Shown: in pieces, positions 43,489 to 52,001 of the stretch
Layout of the letters: each line of letters begins with the position of its first letter
How positions within the stretch are numbered: the stretch's first letter is position 1
NCBI RefSeq assembly: GCF_004345365.1
Contig: NZ_SLVF01000005.1
Location: 496,001 to 560,000, forward strand
Length of the DNA stretch: 64,000 bases
Direction: 5' to 3'
DNA from: Kribbella sp. VKM Ac-2568
GTDB taxonomy: Bacteria > Actinomycetota > Actinomycetes > Propionibacteriales > Kribbellaceae
The notes under the pieces: model-generated
The model's input: the letters and a program-made list of their open reading frames with translations, nothing else
Told to the model about the DNA's origin: nothing
Databases searched by the model: none
Translations under genes and position numbers: made by a program

Positions 43489-44031
43489 GTGCCCATCACG
43501 TTGTCCTCAAAGGCCTTTCGGCGCACCGGCCTGGCCGGTGCCACCCTCGCACTGAGCATCGTGCTGGCGGCATGCGGGGCGAACTTCGGCGCCCAGACCA
43601 CGAAGCCCTACCAGCCCGCCGAGGGCACCAACGCGGACTCGGGCCCAATCGCGGTCCGCAACATGCTGGTGCTGGCCGACGAGGACGGCAAGGGTGAGCT
43701 GCACGCCGGGATCGTGAACAAGGGCGACGAGGACGACACGCTCGTCGGCATCGCCTCGGCGCCGTCCACCGAGCCGGACGGCCAGGACCCCGCTTCGACG
43801 GCCACGGTGACGTTCGGCAACGTCAAGCCGGTCGAGCTGAAGTCCAACCAACTGGTCACCCTGCCGCCGGCCGAGGGCCAGCCGATCACGGTGACAGGAG
43901 GTAAGCCGGGCGACGTCATCAACGTGGTCATCACCTTCGGCAAGGCCGGCCCGATCACCACGGCGATCCCGGTCCTCACCATCGACCACTACTCCCCGTC
44001 GCCGCGCGCCGACGCCGAGTCCGAAGGCTGA
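43489..44031 (+). CDS. LpqE-like lipoprotein
   Basis: A 180-residue lipoprotein: signal peptide and lipobox LAAC (Cys29), then GPIAVRNMLVLADEDGKGEL, ELHAGIVNKGDEDDTLVGIA, a beta-sandwich pattern like DUF461/copper-chaperone-type domains but lacking obvious Met/His metal ligands. It is divergent from carD exactly as lpqE (Rv3584) is in M. tuberculosis, which supports orthology. GTG after TAGGAGAGGG; TACGCT is a candidate -10 near 43425. Confidence 0.8.
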   Translation: MPITLSSKAFRRTGLAGATLALSIVLAACGANFGAQTTKPYQPAEGTNADSGPIAVRNMLVLADEDGKGELHAGIVNKGDEDDTLVGIASAPSTEPDGQDPASTATVTFGNVKPVELKSNQLVTLPPAEGQPITVTGGKPGDVINVVITFGKAGPITTAIPVLTIDHYSPSPRADAESEG

Positions 44032-44052
44032 CCTTCGCCCCCCACACGCCAT

Positions 44053-44087
44053 GGGCGGTGCCACCCCACGCCGGGGAGGCACCGCCC
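44053..44087. terminator. Bidirectional hairpin terminator
   Basis: Perfect 10-bp arms (GGGCGGTGCC and complement) plus an inner CCCC/GGGG pair, between the convergent lipoprotein genes. Confidence 0.8.
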
Positions 44088-44163
44088 GTAGTACGTCCAG
44101 AGCCGGGTACTGCGCTGCCGCCTGCGCCGCAGGACGTGCAGTGCCCGGGAGGCGGCGTACGGG

Positions 44164-45198
44164 TCAGGAAGCGGCTTCGGCGGCCTTGGAGAGGCCGGGG
44201 AGGATCTTGTCCAGGACCCACGGGACGCTGAGTACGCTGACGGCGCTCATCCCGGAGATGAGTTGCTGGTCGGTCATCAGGTAGGTGCTGCCCTTCTTGA
44301 ACGCGGGCAGCGACGCGTAGACCGGGTCGGCGGCGAACTTCTCCGGCGTCATCCCGTCGATGTAGCCGACCACGACGTCGGCGTCCAGGTCGTTCAGCCG
44401 CTCCTTGCTGACAGTGAGCGCGAACTCCTTCTTCGAGTTCGTCTGCTCCAGCGACTCGATCCCGGGCGCGTTCACGAAGCCCATCTCGTTGAGGATCTGC
44501 ACCCGCGGGTCACCGGGCATGTACGCGTAGTTCTCCGCGCCGTACGACAGGATCGACAGCGTCTTGCCCTTGAACTCCGGGTGATCCGCGGCGGCCTTCG
44601 TGGTCAGCTCCTTGATCCCGGCGACCAGTTTGTCCGCCTCGGCCGACTTGCCCAGCGCCTTGCCGATGATCGTGGTCTGGTCCTGCCAGGTGGTCTGCCA
44701 CGGGGCGCCCGGGTACGCGACCGTCGGCGCGATCTCCGACAGCTTGGTGTAGGTCGCCTTGTCGAACCCCTCGTACGGCGCCAGGATCACGTCGGGCCGC
44801 AGCGCCGCCACCTTCTCGAACGGAATGCTGTCGGTGGTGTCCAGCAGCGTGGTCTTGGCTGCGTCGAAGTGCTCGGTGTCCCAGGCGGTGACCCCGGCCG
44901 GCGTCGGGCCGTAGGTGATCTTCGGCATCCCGACCGGCGTCTCATCCAGGGCGTACACGACATCCTGAGCGTTCCACCCCAGCGTGACGATCCGCTCCGG
45001 CTTCTTCTCGATCGTGGTCTCACCGAACGTGTTCTTCAGCGTGACCGGAAACCCGGCGGACGCATCCCCCGCTGGCGCCGCCTGCTCGTCGGCGTCACTG
45101 CCACAAGCAGCCAGCGTCGTCGCCACCAGAACAGCGGCAACCGCCACAGCGGCAGTACGAGCGGGCCGCAGCGCCGCCCGAGTACGGGACCAGGACAT
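44164..45198 (-). CDS. Iron-siderophore-binding lipoprotein (FecB type)
   Basis: A 344-residue substrate-binding lipoprotein (lipobox TTLAAC, Cys32) of the FecB/FhuD class: KKPERIVTLGWNAQDVVYAL, RPDVILAPYEGFD, and a C-terminal lobe with YLMTDQQLISGMSAVSVLS. It should capture ferric siderophore and hand it to an ABC permease, but no permease or ATPase gene is adjacent, so it is an orphan component. ATG 45198 follows AAGGAGAATCACC; an upstream in-frame ATG is rejected. An IdeR/DtxR-type iron box lies 32 bp upstream. Confidence 0.9.
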   Translation of the reverse strand: MSWSRTRAALRPARTAAVAVAAVLVATTLAACGSDADEQAAPAGDASAGFPVTLKNTFGETTIEKKPERIVTLGWNAQDVVYALDETPVGMPKITYGPTPAGVTAWDTEHFDAAKTTLLDTTDSIPFEKVAALRPDVILAPYEGFDKATYTKLSEIAPTVAYPGAPWQTTWQDQTTIIGKALGKSAEADKLVAGIKELTTKAAADHPEFKGKTLSILSYGAENYAYMPGDPRVQILNEMGFVNAPGIESLEQTNSKKEFALTVSKERLNDLDADVVVGYIDGMTPEKFAADPVYASLPAFKKGSTYLMTDQQLISGMSAVSVLSVPWVLDKILPGLSKAAEAAS

Positions 45199-45229
45199 GG
45201 TGATTCTCCTTAGCAACAGGTGCCTCAAC

Positions 45230-45248
45230 TAAGGGAAGCCTAAGCTAA
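45230..45248. promoter_or_regulatory. IdeR/DtxR-type iron box
   Basis: On the minus strand TTAGCTTAGGCTTCCCTTA matches the 19-bp iron-box consensus TTAGGTTAGGCTAACCTAA at 15 positions. Its place just upstream of the siderophore-binding lipoprotein implies iron repression. Confidence 0.8.
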
Positions 45249-45906
45249 CCGCCCACCAGTCTCATAGGCGGCCGCGTGTGAGCCTTGCCTCGTACGGCGA
45301 GACCTCACGCAGCTAGCTCCCACCCACCCGTCATCCCGCGGCTCCTCCGTCGCCCCTCGGCGAAACGGCTGGTCGCCACAGCGGGCGGGTGATCCCACGT
45401 GGCCGCGGCGGAGGTGCATGGTCACCGGGCGTGATCGGGGTGGCAAGACTGCCGCGAGGTGGTCAGGCGGCCCGGCTCGCCCCACAAGACCATCACGAGC
45501 AGGTCCCTCGGCCAGGGCGCACCGACCGACAGGAAGAGGTCGCTCACGAGGTCAACCTCCACACTTACCGAGGCGGTCGAGGCGCCGGCAGAACGCAGTA
45601 CTTCCTGTTGTTGCGTACGCCGCCCGGCTGGCCCCCGCGATTGCCGGGCACGCGCCATTCCGCCAGGGCTCAGCGCCACCAACTCTCCACCGAAGGCCGA
45701 CGCCCCCCTCGTCGCCGAGGTGCGACGGAGGCGCACCGGGCTCCTGGTCCGGCGGGCGACAAGGGAGCTGTCGGCAGCTCCGGACCACCCGACCCCGGCT
45801 CCACCCCGAACTCCGCGACCGCCCGGGCGGTTATTCAGGCGCGACGTAGGAGCGCCGTTCCCGGGTGGGTGGGAGCGGCGACGGAGGAGCTGCGTTGGCG
45901 TAGTAC
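45249..45906. other. 658-bp gap without a recognisable gene; shuffled inverted repeats
   Basis: Open frames cross this GC-rich stretch on both strands but none resembles a protein I know. It is bounded by inverted copies of two motifs: GCTCCCACCCACCCG (45316-45330) with its perfect complement at 45862-45876, and GCGGCTCCTCCGTCGCC (45338-45354) with a near-complement at 45877-45894. Because the motif order differs on the two sides it is not a simple palindrome. Confidence 0.55.
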
Positions 45907-46584
45907 TCAGGCTTCGAACTTGTAGCCCAAGCCTCGGACGGTTACCAGGTGGGAGGGGTTCGAGGGGTCCTTCTCCAGTTTGGAGCGGAGGCGTTTTACG
46001 TGGACGTCGAGGGTCTTGGTGTCGCCTACGTAGTCGGCTCCCCAGATGCGGTCGATCAGCTGGCCGCGGGTGAGGACGCGGCCGGTGTTGCGGAGCAGCA
46101 TCTCGAGGAGTTCGAACTCCTTCAGCGGGAGCCGGATCTCGGTGCCGGAGACGGTCACCACGTGGCGCTCGACGTCCATCCGGACCGGGCCGGCCTCCAG
46201 AGTGTCGGGCAGTAGCTCGACGTCCTGGCCGCGGCGCAGGACCGCGCGGATGCGGGCCAGCAGCTCGCGGGGGCTGTAGGGCTTGGTGACGTAGTCGTCG
46301 GCGCCGAGTTCGAGGCCGACGACCTTGTCGACCTCGGTGTCCTTGGCGCTGACGATGATCACCGGGACGTTGCCGCGACTGCGCAGCGCCCGGCAGACCT
46401 CGGTCCCGGACAGGCCGGGCAGCATCAGGTCCAGCAGGACGATGTCGGCGCCGGCCCGGTCGTATTCGTCCAGCGCGTCCGGGCCGGTCTCCGCGACGGC
46501 GACCTCGAACCCTTCCTTGCGCAGGACGTACGACAACGCGTCGCTGTAGCTCTCTTCGTCTTCGACGACCAGCACACGGGTCAC
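45907..46584 (-). CDS. regX3: Phosphate-responsive response regulator RegX3/PhoP type
   Basis: A 225-residue OmpR-type regulator. Receiver domain: phosphoacceptor Asp52 (DIVLLDLMLPG) and the conserved Lys in YVTKPYSPREL. Winged-helix domain: LPLKEFELLEMLLRNTGRVL, TKTLDVHVKRLRSKLEKDPS and TVRGLGYKFEA. GTG 46584 follows AAGGAGG. It lies downstream of senX3 across a palindromic element, and should control phosphate-starvation genes through PHO boxes such as the one at 48038-48059. Confidence 0.94.
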   Translation of the reverse strand: MTRVLVVEDEESYSDALSYVLRKEGFEVAVAETGPDALDEYDRAGADIVLLDLMLPGLSGTEVCRALRSRGNVPVIIVSAKDTEVDKVVGLELGADDYVTKPYSPRELLARIRAVLRRGQDVELLPDTLEAGPVRMDVERHVVTVSGTEIRLPLKEFELLEMLLRNTGRVLTRGQLIDRIWGADYVGDTKTLDVHVKRLRSKLEKDPSNPSHLVTVRGLGYKFEA

Positions 46585-46604
46585 GAAGCTGCCTCCTTGG
46601 TTGA

Positions 46605-46766
46605 AACGGTCTGGATCGCAGGATGCTTCAGCACCTACGTCCAGGTGGGTGCATCGCAAGGCGGAGGAGGAGCCTCGATGCGGGTATCATCGTGGCTCCT
46701 CCTCCAACGCCGCGAGGTGCCCGCCTGGACGTCGGCGATGCGAAGCATCCTGCGATCCAGACCGTT
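46605..46766. repeat. 162-bp palindromic element at the senX3-regX3 junction
   Basis: Outer arms are a perfect 25-bp inverted repeat (46605-46629 and 46742-46766, beginning AACGGTCTGG). Inner perfect arms are GGAGGAGGAGCC (46663-46674 with 46694-46705) and CGATG/CATCG (46676-46680, 46688-46692); the intervening arms match imperfectly, e.g. ACGTCCAG with CTGGACGT. The right arm encodes the last ~25 residues of SenX3, whose stop codon is in the loop; the left arm is untranslated leader of regX3. Mycobacterial senX3-regX3 junctions carry MIRU repeats at the same place. Confidence 0.9.
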
Positions 46767-47964
46767 GGTCCACTGACGGGGTCGGCGTCAGGGGTTGCTC
46801 GGATTCCTCCTGGATGGAGGAGTCCGTCGGTTGCCCGGTCGCGGGATCGAGCCGCAGCGGGAGTCGGACGGTGAAGGTGGAGCCCTGGCCCTCGACGCTC
46901 CAGACTCGCACGTCGCCGCCGTGGATCGAGGCGATGTGCTTGACGATGGACAGGCCGAGTCCGGTACCACCGGTCTCGCGGCTCCGGGCCCGGTCGACCC
47001 GGTAGAACCGCTCGAAGATGCGTTCCAGGTCACTGCTCGGGATCCCGACACCCTGGTCGCTGACGGTGATCTCGACCAGGTCCCCGATCGGGTGCGCGGC
47101 GACCGCCACCCGGGTCCCGTCGGGGCTGTAGTTGACGGCGTTCTCGACCAGGTTGCCGATCGCGATGGCGAGCTGGTCCTCGCTGCCCATCACCTCCAGC
47201 GACGGGTCGGTCTTGACCACCAGGTTGATGTCGCGGTCCTCCGCATCCACCCGGCAGCGGTCGACCGCGGCTTCGATCACACCGTTGATGTCGACGGGGC
47301 CGGGGTTCTCCAGCGGGTCGTCGCCCTGCAGCCGGGACAGCTCGATGATCTCCTTGACCAGCCGGCTCAGCCGGGCCGCCTCGACCCGCATCCGGCCCGA
47401 GAACCGCTGTACGGCGTCAGGGTCGTCCGAGGCCTCGGAGACGGCGTCGGCGAGCAGGATCAGCGCGCCGATCGGGGTCTTCAGCTCGTGGCTGACGTTC
47501 ACGGTGAAGTCGCGGCGGATCGCGTCCAGCCGGCGCTCCCGGGTCCGGTCCTCGACCAGCACGAGCACGAACTGGCTGCCGAGCGGTGCCACCCGGGCAC
47601 TCACGTACTGCGTGGCGCCGAGCCGGCCGCGGACGATCTCCAGGTCCTGCTGGCGGATCTCCCCGTCCCGGCGGACCGCCCGGACCATGGTGAGCAGGTC
47701 GTCCACCACCAGCCGCTCGCCGCGGACGATGCCGAGCACGTGGGCGGGGGCGCTGGCCTGGAGCACCTGGTCCTCCGGGCCCATCACCACGGCCGAGGAC
47801 CGCAGTACCGACAGCACGGTGGCTACGCCGGTGGGGACGACGGGGTCGGGGGTGACCGGAACCTTCTGCTGGGAACGCTCACTGAGCACCATCGCGCCTA
47901 GTGAAAGCAGGGCCAGGGCCGCGCCGATGACGCCGCCCAGCACCGCAGCCAGCGTGGGGTCCAC
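46687..47964 (-). CDS. senX3: Sensor histidine kinase SenX3
   Basis: A 425-residue kinase: one N-terminal TM helix (about residues 5-25), a PAS-like region (50-140), the dimerisation/phosphoacceptor helix with His159 (FTVNVSHELKTPIGAL) and the ATPase domain (N box NLVENAVNYSPDG, DQGVGIPSSDLERIFERFYR, GGTGLGLSIVKHI). GTG 47964 follows TAGCAT by 7 bases. The C-terminal ~25 residues (QRSGSQDASHRRRPGGHLAA onward) are encoded by one arm of a palindromic element and are unlikely to be ancestral. Confidence 0.93.
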   Translation of the reverse strand: MDPTLAAVLGGVIGAALALLSLGAMVLSERSQQKVPVTPDPVVPTGVATVLSVLRSSAVVMGPEDQVLQASAPAHVLGIVRGERLVVDDLLTMVRAVRRDGEIRQQDLEIVRGRLGATQYVSARVAPLGSQFVLVLVEDRTRERRLDAIRRDFTVNVSHELKTPIGALILLADAVSEASDDPDAVQRFSGRMRVEAARLSRLVKEIIELSRLQGDDPLENPGPVDINGVIEAAVDRCRVDAEDRDINLVVKTDPSLEVMGSEDQLAIAIGNLVENAVNYSPDGTRVAVAAHPIGDLVEITVSDQGVGIPSSDLERIFERFYRVDRARSRETGGTGLGLSIVKHIASIHGGDVRVWSVEGQGSTFTVRLPLRLDPATGQPTDSSIQEESEQPLTPTPSVDQRSGSQDASHRRRPGGHLAALEEEPR

Positions 47965-48037
47965 GGCACCGATGCTACGCGGGCAACCAGGAGGGAAAGA
48001 CCGAATGAGCACCGGATGACCGGAACACGTCCTAACT

Positions 48038-48059
48038 GTTCATCGGCCGTTCACCACTC
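48038..48059 (+). promoter_or_regulatory. PHO box between senX3 and phoU
   Basis: Two adjacent 11-bp units, GTTCATCGGCC (48038-48048) and GTTCACCACTC (48049-48059), fit the direct-repeat PHO box bound by PhoP/RegX3-type regulators. It serves the divergent senX3-regX3 and phoU genes. Confidence 0.75.
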
Positions 48060-48198
48060 GTCGCCGTCCGGCAACCTGGGCCGCCTACCGTCCACCGTGG
48101 GCGAGCATGGCGTCCACCGCGTCGGGGTACCCGATCACGGTGGGCCGGAGGGCCTCCCGCGAAGCAGGACCGGACACCACAGATCGGAAGCAGACACG

Positions 48199-48909
48199 AT
48201 GCGCGACACCTACCACGAGCAGCTCGAAGACATCCTTGCCGAGCTCGAACGGATGACCCGGACCGTGTCCACCGCCGTCCGCCGCTCGACCAGCGCCCTG
48301 CTGACCGCGGACATCCGGCAGGCCGAGGAAGTGATTGCCGCCGACATCAAACTGGACGCGGCCGGCGAAGGCGTCGAGGAGAAGGTCTTCGATCTGATGG
48401 CCCGGCAGGCCCCGGTCGCCAACGAGCTGCGGATGCTGGTCGCCGCGCTCCGGATGGTGGCCGACCTGGAGCGGATGGGCGACCTGGCCGCGCACGTGTC
48501 GAAGATCGCCCGGCTGCGCTACCCGGCGCCGGCGATCCCGGCCGAGCTGCACGGCGTGATCGAGGAGATGGGCGCCGTCGCCGGCCGGATGGTGGACGGC
48601 GCGGGTGACGTGATCAAGTCCCGCGACGTCAAGGCGGCGACCAAGCTGGAGTCGGTCGACGACGAGATGGACAAGCTCCGCAGCAACCAGTTCCGGCTGA
48701 TGATGGACGACTCCTGGCCGCACGGCGTCGAGGTCGCGGTCGACATCGCGCTGCTCGGCCGGTACTACGAGCGCATCGCCGACCACGCCGTGTCGATGGC
48801 CCGCCGGGTCGTCTACCTGGTCACCGGCGAGCTCCCGGTCGCCGTCGGCGGCACCGCCGCGGGCTCAGGCGCCGGCGCCTCCACCCCGTCCCCCAACGGC
48901 AACAACTGA
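48199..48909 (+). CDS. phoU: Phosphate-signalling protein PhoU
   Basis: A 236-residue PhoU with two three-helix repeats (MRDTYHEQLEDILAELERMT, LRMVADLERMGDLAAHVSKI, and the second ELMD-like YYERIADHAVSMARRVVYLV). It damps SenX3-type kinase signalling when phosphate is plentiful. It is divergent from senX3 with a PHO box between them. The C-terminal 30 residues are Gly/Ala/Pro-rich and probably disordered. ATG 48199 fits the family start; a longer frame from 48016 is spurious. Confidence 0.93.
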   Translation: MRDTYHEQLEDILAELERMTRTVSTAVRRSTSALLTADIRQAEEVIAADIKLDAAGEGVEEKVFDLMARQAPVANELRMLVAALRMVADLERMGDLAAHVSKIARLRYPAPAIPAELHGVIEEMGAVAGRMVDGAGDVIKSRDVKAATKLESVDDEMDKLRSNQFRLMMDDSWPHGVEVAVDIALLGRYYERIADHAVSMARRVVYLVTGELPVAVGGTAAGSGAGASTPSPNGNN

Positions 48910-48924
48910 CCACGCACCACCCAG

Positions 48925-48957
48925 AGGCGCCTCCGGCAACTGTTGCCAGAGGCGCCT
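48925..48957 (+). terminator. Terminator of phoU
   Basis: AGGCGCCTC pairs with GAGGCGCCT, with an inner GGCAAC/GTTGCC stem; TTTGTCG follows. Ends phoU. Confidence 0.85.
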
Positions 48958-49310
48958 TTGTCGTCCCTCTCTGCCGGTCGGCCGCGCCCAGTCGTGGATC
49001 TGCGTTCCAGGTAATCGCTTCCCCAGGTCCGCGATCCACGAATGAGCGCAGGCTCATCCCTGGCTCCACCAGCACGGCGGGGAGAAAGGCCGCTGGTTCG
49101 CCTTTGTGTGCGGCATAGGCGCCAGATGTGGGGACCTGGGACACCAAGCAGGGACCTGGGTCACGGTATTTCCTGTCCAAGTCCCATCAGGGTGTCCGGA
49201 CCCACCACATCCGAGCGAGACCCGAGGTGGTCGCGCAGCATCCTCGGCTCAGGACGAGCTTGACCGCCTTCGGGCTCTCGATCTCGGGGAGCAGGAGGAG
49301 GTGGCGGAGG
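48958..49310. other. 353-bp gap, no gene seen; small repeats
   Basis: Contains an inverted repeat TCGTGGATC (48992-49000) with GATCCACGA (49033-49041) and a 20-bp-period direct repeat GGGACCTGGG (49131-49140, 49151-49160). I see no coding frame with family resemblance. Confidence 0.5.
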
Positions 49311-50057
49311 TCAGCGGCCCTGGTTCTTGACGGCTTCGATGGCGGCGGCGGCCGCTTCGGGGTCGAGGTACTCGCCGCCCGGCTTGATCGGGTGGAAGTC
49401 CTCGTCGAGCTCGTAGTACAGCGGAACGCCGGTGGGGATGTTGAGGCCGACGATGGTCTGCTCGTCCAGGTTGTCCAGGTGCTTGACCAGCGCGCGCAGC
49501 GAGTTGCCGTGCGCGGTCACCAGCACGGTCTGGCCGGCCCGCAGGTCCGGCACGATCGCGTCGTACCAGTACGGCAGCATCCGCTCGACGACGTCCTTCA
49601 GGCATTCCGTTGCCGGCAGCAACTCCGACGGCAGTCCTGAGTACCGCGGGTCGCCGGCCTGGTCGAACTCCGAGCCGCGCTCGATCGCCGGCGGTGGGGT
49701 GTCGTAGGAGCGGCGGAACAGCATGAACTGCTCCTCGCCGAGCTCCTCCAGCGTCTGCTTCTTGTCCTTGCCCTGCAGGCCGCCGTAGTGGCGCTCGTTC
49801 AGCCGCCAGGACCGGCGGACATCGATCCACTGCCGGTCGGCCACGTCGAGTGCGATTTCCGCGGTGCGGATCGCGCGGCGGAGCACCGAGGTGTGCAGGA
49901 CGTCGGGCAGCAGGCCGCGGTCGCGCAGCAGCTCACCGCCGCGCTGGGCTTCCTCGACGCCACCCGCGTTCAGGTCGACGTCGACCCAGCCGGTGAAGAG
50001 ATTCTTGGCGTTCCAGTCGCTGGTGCCGTGACGCAGCAGGATCAGGCGGTAGGTCAT
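49311..50057 (-). CDS. gpmA: 2,3-bisphosphoglycerate-dependent phosphoglycerate mutase
   Basis: A 248-residue glycolytic mutase interconverting 3- and 2-phosphoglycerate. The phospho-His motif [20 protein letters not shown] has His10, and the second active-site His is in [33 protein letters not shown] is the substrate-binding block. It lies 9 bp downstream of the YbjN gene in the mshA-ybjN-gpm order found in mycobacteria. Confidence 0.96.
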   Translation of the reverse strand: MTYRLILLRHGTSDWNAKNLFTGWVDVDLNAGGVEEAQRGGELLRDRGLLPDVLHTSVLRRAIRTAEIALDVADRQWIDVRRSWRLNERHYGGLQGKDKKQTLEELGEEQFMLFRRSYDTPPPAIERGSEFDQAGDPRYSGLPSELLPATECLKDVVERMLPYWYDAIVPDLRAGQTVLVTAHGNSLRALVKHLDNLDEQTIVGLNIPTGVPLYYELDEDFHPIKPGGEYLDPEAAAAAIEAVKNQGR

Positions 50058-50066
50058 GACGACAGC

Positions 50067-50555
50067 CTACCGAGGCTCCAGCCAGCCCTTGAACGCGTCC
50101 AGGTTCCGGGTGGACTCCCCGCGGGACAGCCGCCACTCGTACTCCTTGCGGATCGAGCTGGCGAAGCCGAGTTCCAGGATCGTGTTGAACGACGAGTCGG
50201 CGTACTCCAGCACCGCGCCGAGCAGCCGATCCACCTCGACCGGGGTGATCGCGTGCAGCGGAACCCGCCCGTCCAGGTGGATGTCGCCCATATGGTCGAC
50301 CGCGAAGGCGACGCCGTACATCTTCAGGTTCCGCTCCAGCAGCCAGCGGTAGACGGCCTCGTGGTTCTCGTCCGGCCGGCGGGCCACGAACGCGTGCACC
50401 TGGACGGCCTGGCTACCGACGGTCAGCATCACCGTGGTCTTCAGCTTGCGCTCGCCGGGCAGGTCGGCCGCGAAGACCCCTGGTTCGGACTCGGTGAACT
50501 CCAGGTCGTTCTCGGTCAGCACCTGACGGATCACGTCCGCCGCGGACACCCTCAT
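50067..50555 (-). CDS. YbjN-domain protein
   Basis: A 162-residue YbjN-family protein (type III secretion chaperone-like fold) with AVQVHAFVARRPDENHEAVY and ERNLKMYGVAFAVDHMGDIH. No enzymatic motif. Its ATG overlaps the mshA stop (TGATG). In mycobacteria the equivalent gene also sits between mshA and gpm1; function unknown. Confidence 0.88.
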   Translation of the reverse strand: MRVSAADVIRQVLTENDLEFTESEPGVFAADLPGERKLKTTVMLTVGSQAVQVHAFVARRPDENHEAVYRWLLERNLKMYGVAFAVDHMGDIHLDGRVPLHAITPVEVDRLLGAVLEYADSSFNTILELGFASSIRKEYEWRLSRGESTRNLDAFKGWLEPR

Positions 50556-51841
50556 CAACCAACCTCCGCGGCCAGTTCCGCCGCCATCGTCTCCTGCGCC
50601 CTCCGATAGGCCGCCAGCGTCTTCTTCGCCGTCAGTTCCCAGCCGAACCCCCGGGCATGCTTGACCGCGGCGCGACTCATCGTCTCGCGCCGCAGCGGAT
50701 CCGTCGCGATCCGGCCCAGCGCGTCGGCGAAGTCGTCGATGGCGTGGCCCGGGACCAGCAGCCCGGTACTGCCGTCGCTGACGGCCGTGGTCAGCCCGCC
50801 GACGGCCGCCGCGACCACCGGCGTACCGCAGGCCTGCGCCTCCAGGGCGACCAGGCCGAAGGACTCGGAGTACGACGGTACGCAGACCACCGAGGCCGCC
50901 CGGTACCAGTCCGCGAGCCCTGCTCGTGCCATCGGCTTCACGAATCGGGTGACGTCGTCGACCTTCAGATCCCGGGCCAGCTCCGCATGCGATTCCGGGT
51001 GTTCCATCCCGTTCCCCGAGGGGCCGCCGATGATCGCCACCACCAGCCGGTCCCGCAGCGACGGGTCGTGCTCGAGCATCCTGGCTGCCGCCCGGATCAG
51101 GATGTCCGGCGCTTTCAGCGGCTGGATCCGCCCGACGAACGCGAGCACGATCGCGTCCTCGGCCACCCCGACGGCGCGACGGGCGGCCGCCTGGTCTCCC
51201 GGGCTGAATACCTCCAGATCGACCCCCGGGTTGACCACCCCGACCTTGGCGGGCTGGGCGCCGTACAGGCTGATCAGCTCCTGCGCCTCGTCGGCGGTGT
51301 TCGCGAGCAGCCGATCTGCCGCCTCGACCACCTGCTCCTCGCCGAGCAACCGCGCCGGCGGCTCCGGTACGTCGTCGTCGGCGAGGCTCGCGTTCTTCAC
51401 CTTGGCCATCGTGTGCATGGTGTGCACCAGCGGCACGGCCCACCGGTCCCGGGCGAGCAGGCCGACCTGGCCGGACAACCAGTAGTGCGAGTGGATCACG
51501 TCGTAGTACCCCGGTTCGCGGATCGCCTCGGCTCGCAGTACGGCGCGGGCGAAGGTGCACAGCTGCGCCGGAAGCTCGTTCTTCGACAGACCCTCGTACG
51601 GCCCGGCGGCCACGTTGCGCACGGTCACGCCGGGGCTCAGCTCGACCTTGGCCGGCAGTGCGGAGGCGGTCGCCCGGGTGAAGACGTCCACCTCGATGCC
51701 GAGGTCGGCGAGGCGCTTGGACAGCTCCACCACGTAGACGTTCATCCCGCCGGCATCCCCGATCCCGGGCTGGTCCAGCGGCGAGGTGTGCAGGCTGATC
51801 ATCGCGACCCGCCGGAGAGGACGGTCAGGGGGTTGCGTCAC
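50555..51841 (-). CDS. mshA: D-inositol-3-phosphate glycosyltransferase, mycothiol pathway
   Basis: A 428-residue GT4 glycosyltransferase that joins UDP-GlcNAc to inositol 3-phosphate, the first step of mycothiol synthesis. The N-terminal Rossmann domain has [20 protein letters not shown] and [14 protein letters not shown]; the C-terminal domain has [20 protein letters not shown] and [20 protein letters not shown] with the family E-x7-E. GTG 51841 follows TACGCT by 6 bases, so leaderless; longer frames are spurious. Confidence 0.95.
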   Translation of the reverse strand: MTQPPDRPLRRVAMISLHTSPLDQPGIGDAGGMNVYVVELSKRLADLGIEVDVFTRATASALPAKVELSPGVTVRNVAAGPYEGLSKNELPAQLCTFARAVLRAEAIREPGYYDVIHSHYWLSGQVGLLARDRWAVPLVHTMHTMAKVKNASLADDDVPEPPARLLGEEQVVEAADRLLANTADEAQELISLYGAQPAKVGVVNPGVDLEVFSPGDQAAARRAVGVAEDAIVLAFVGRIQPLKAPDILIRAAARMLEHDPSLRDRLVVAIIGGPSGNGMEHPESHAELARDLKVDDVTRFVKPMARAGLADWYRAASVVCVPSYSESFGLVALEAQACGTPVVAAAVGGLTTAVSDGSTGLLVPGHAIDDFADALGRIATDPLRRETMSRAAVKHARGFGWELTAKKTLAAYRRAQETMAAELAAEVG

Positions 51842-52001
51842 GTGGCCAGCGTAACTCCGGCGCCGCGGGGTGGAATCGGGACTTCTCCCTATCTCGGCCC
51901 CGCCACCCGGTACGGCGTACAGACGCCCCGCCACCGGTACGGCGTACAGAGAGGTGAGACGGGCTGGGAACGGGCGGCGAGGGTTTGGGAGACTCGGGGT
52001 T

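Noticed and set aside
45389..45925. 178-codon plus-strand frame and antisense frames in the regX3 downstream gap
   Set aside because: Arg/Pro-rich translations typical of random GC-rich DNA; no family resemblance on either strand.
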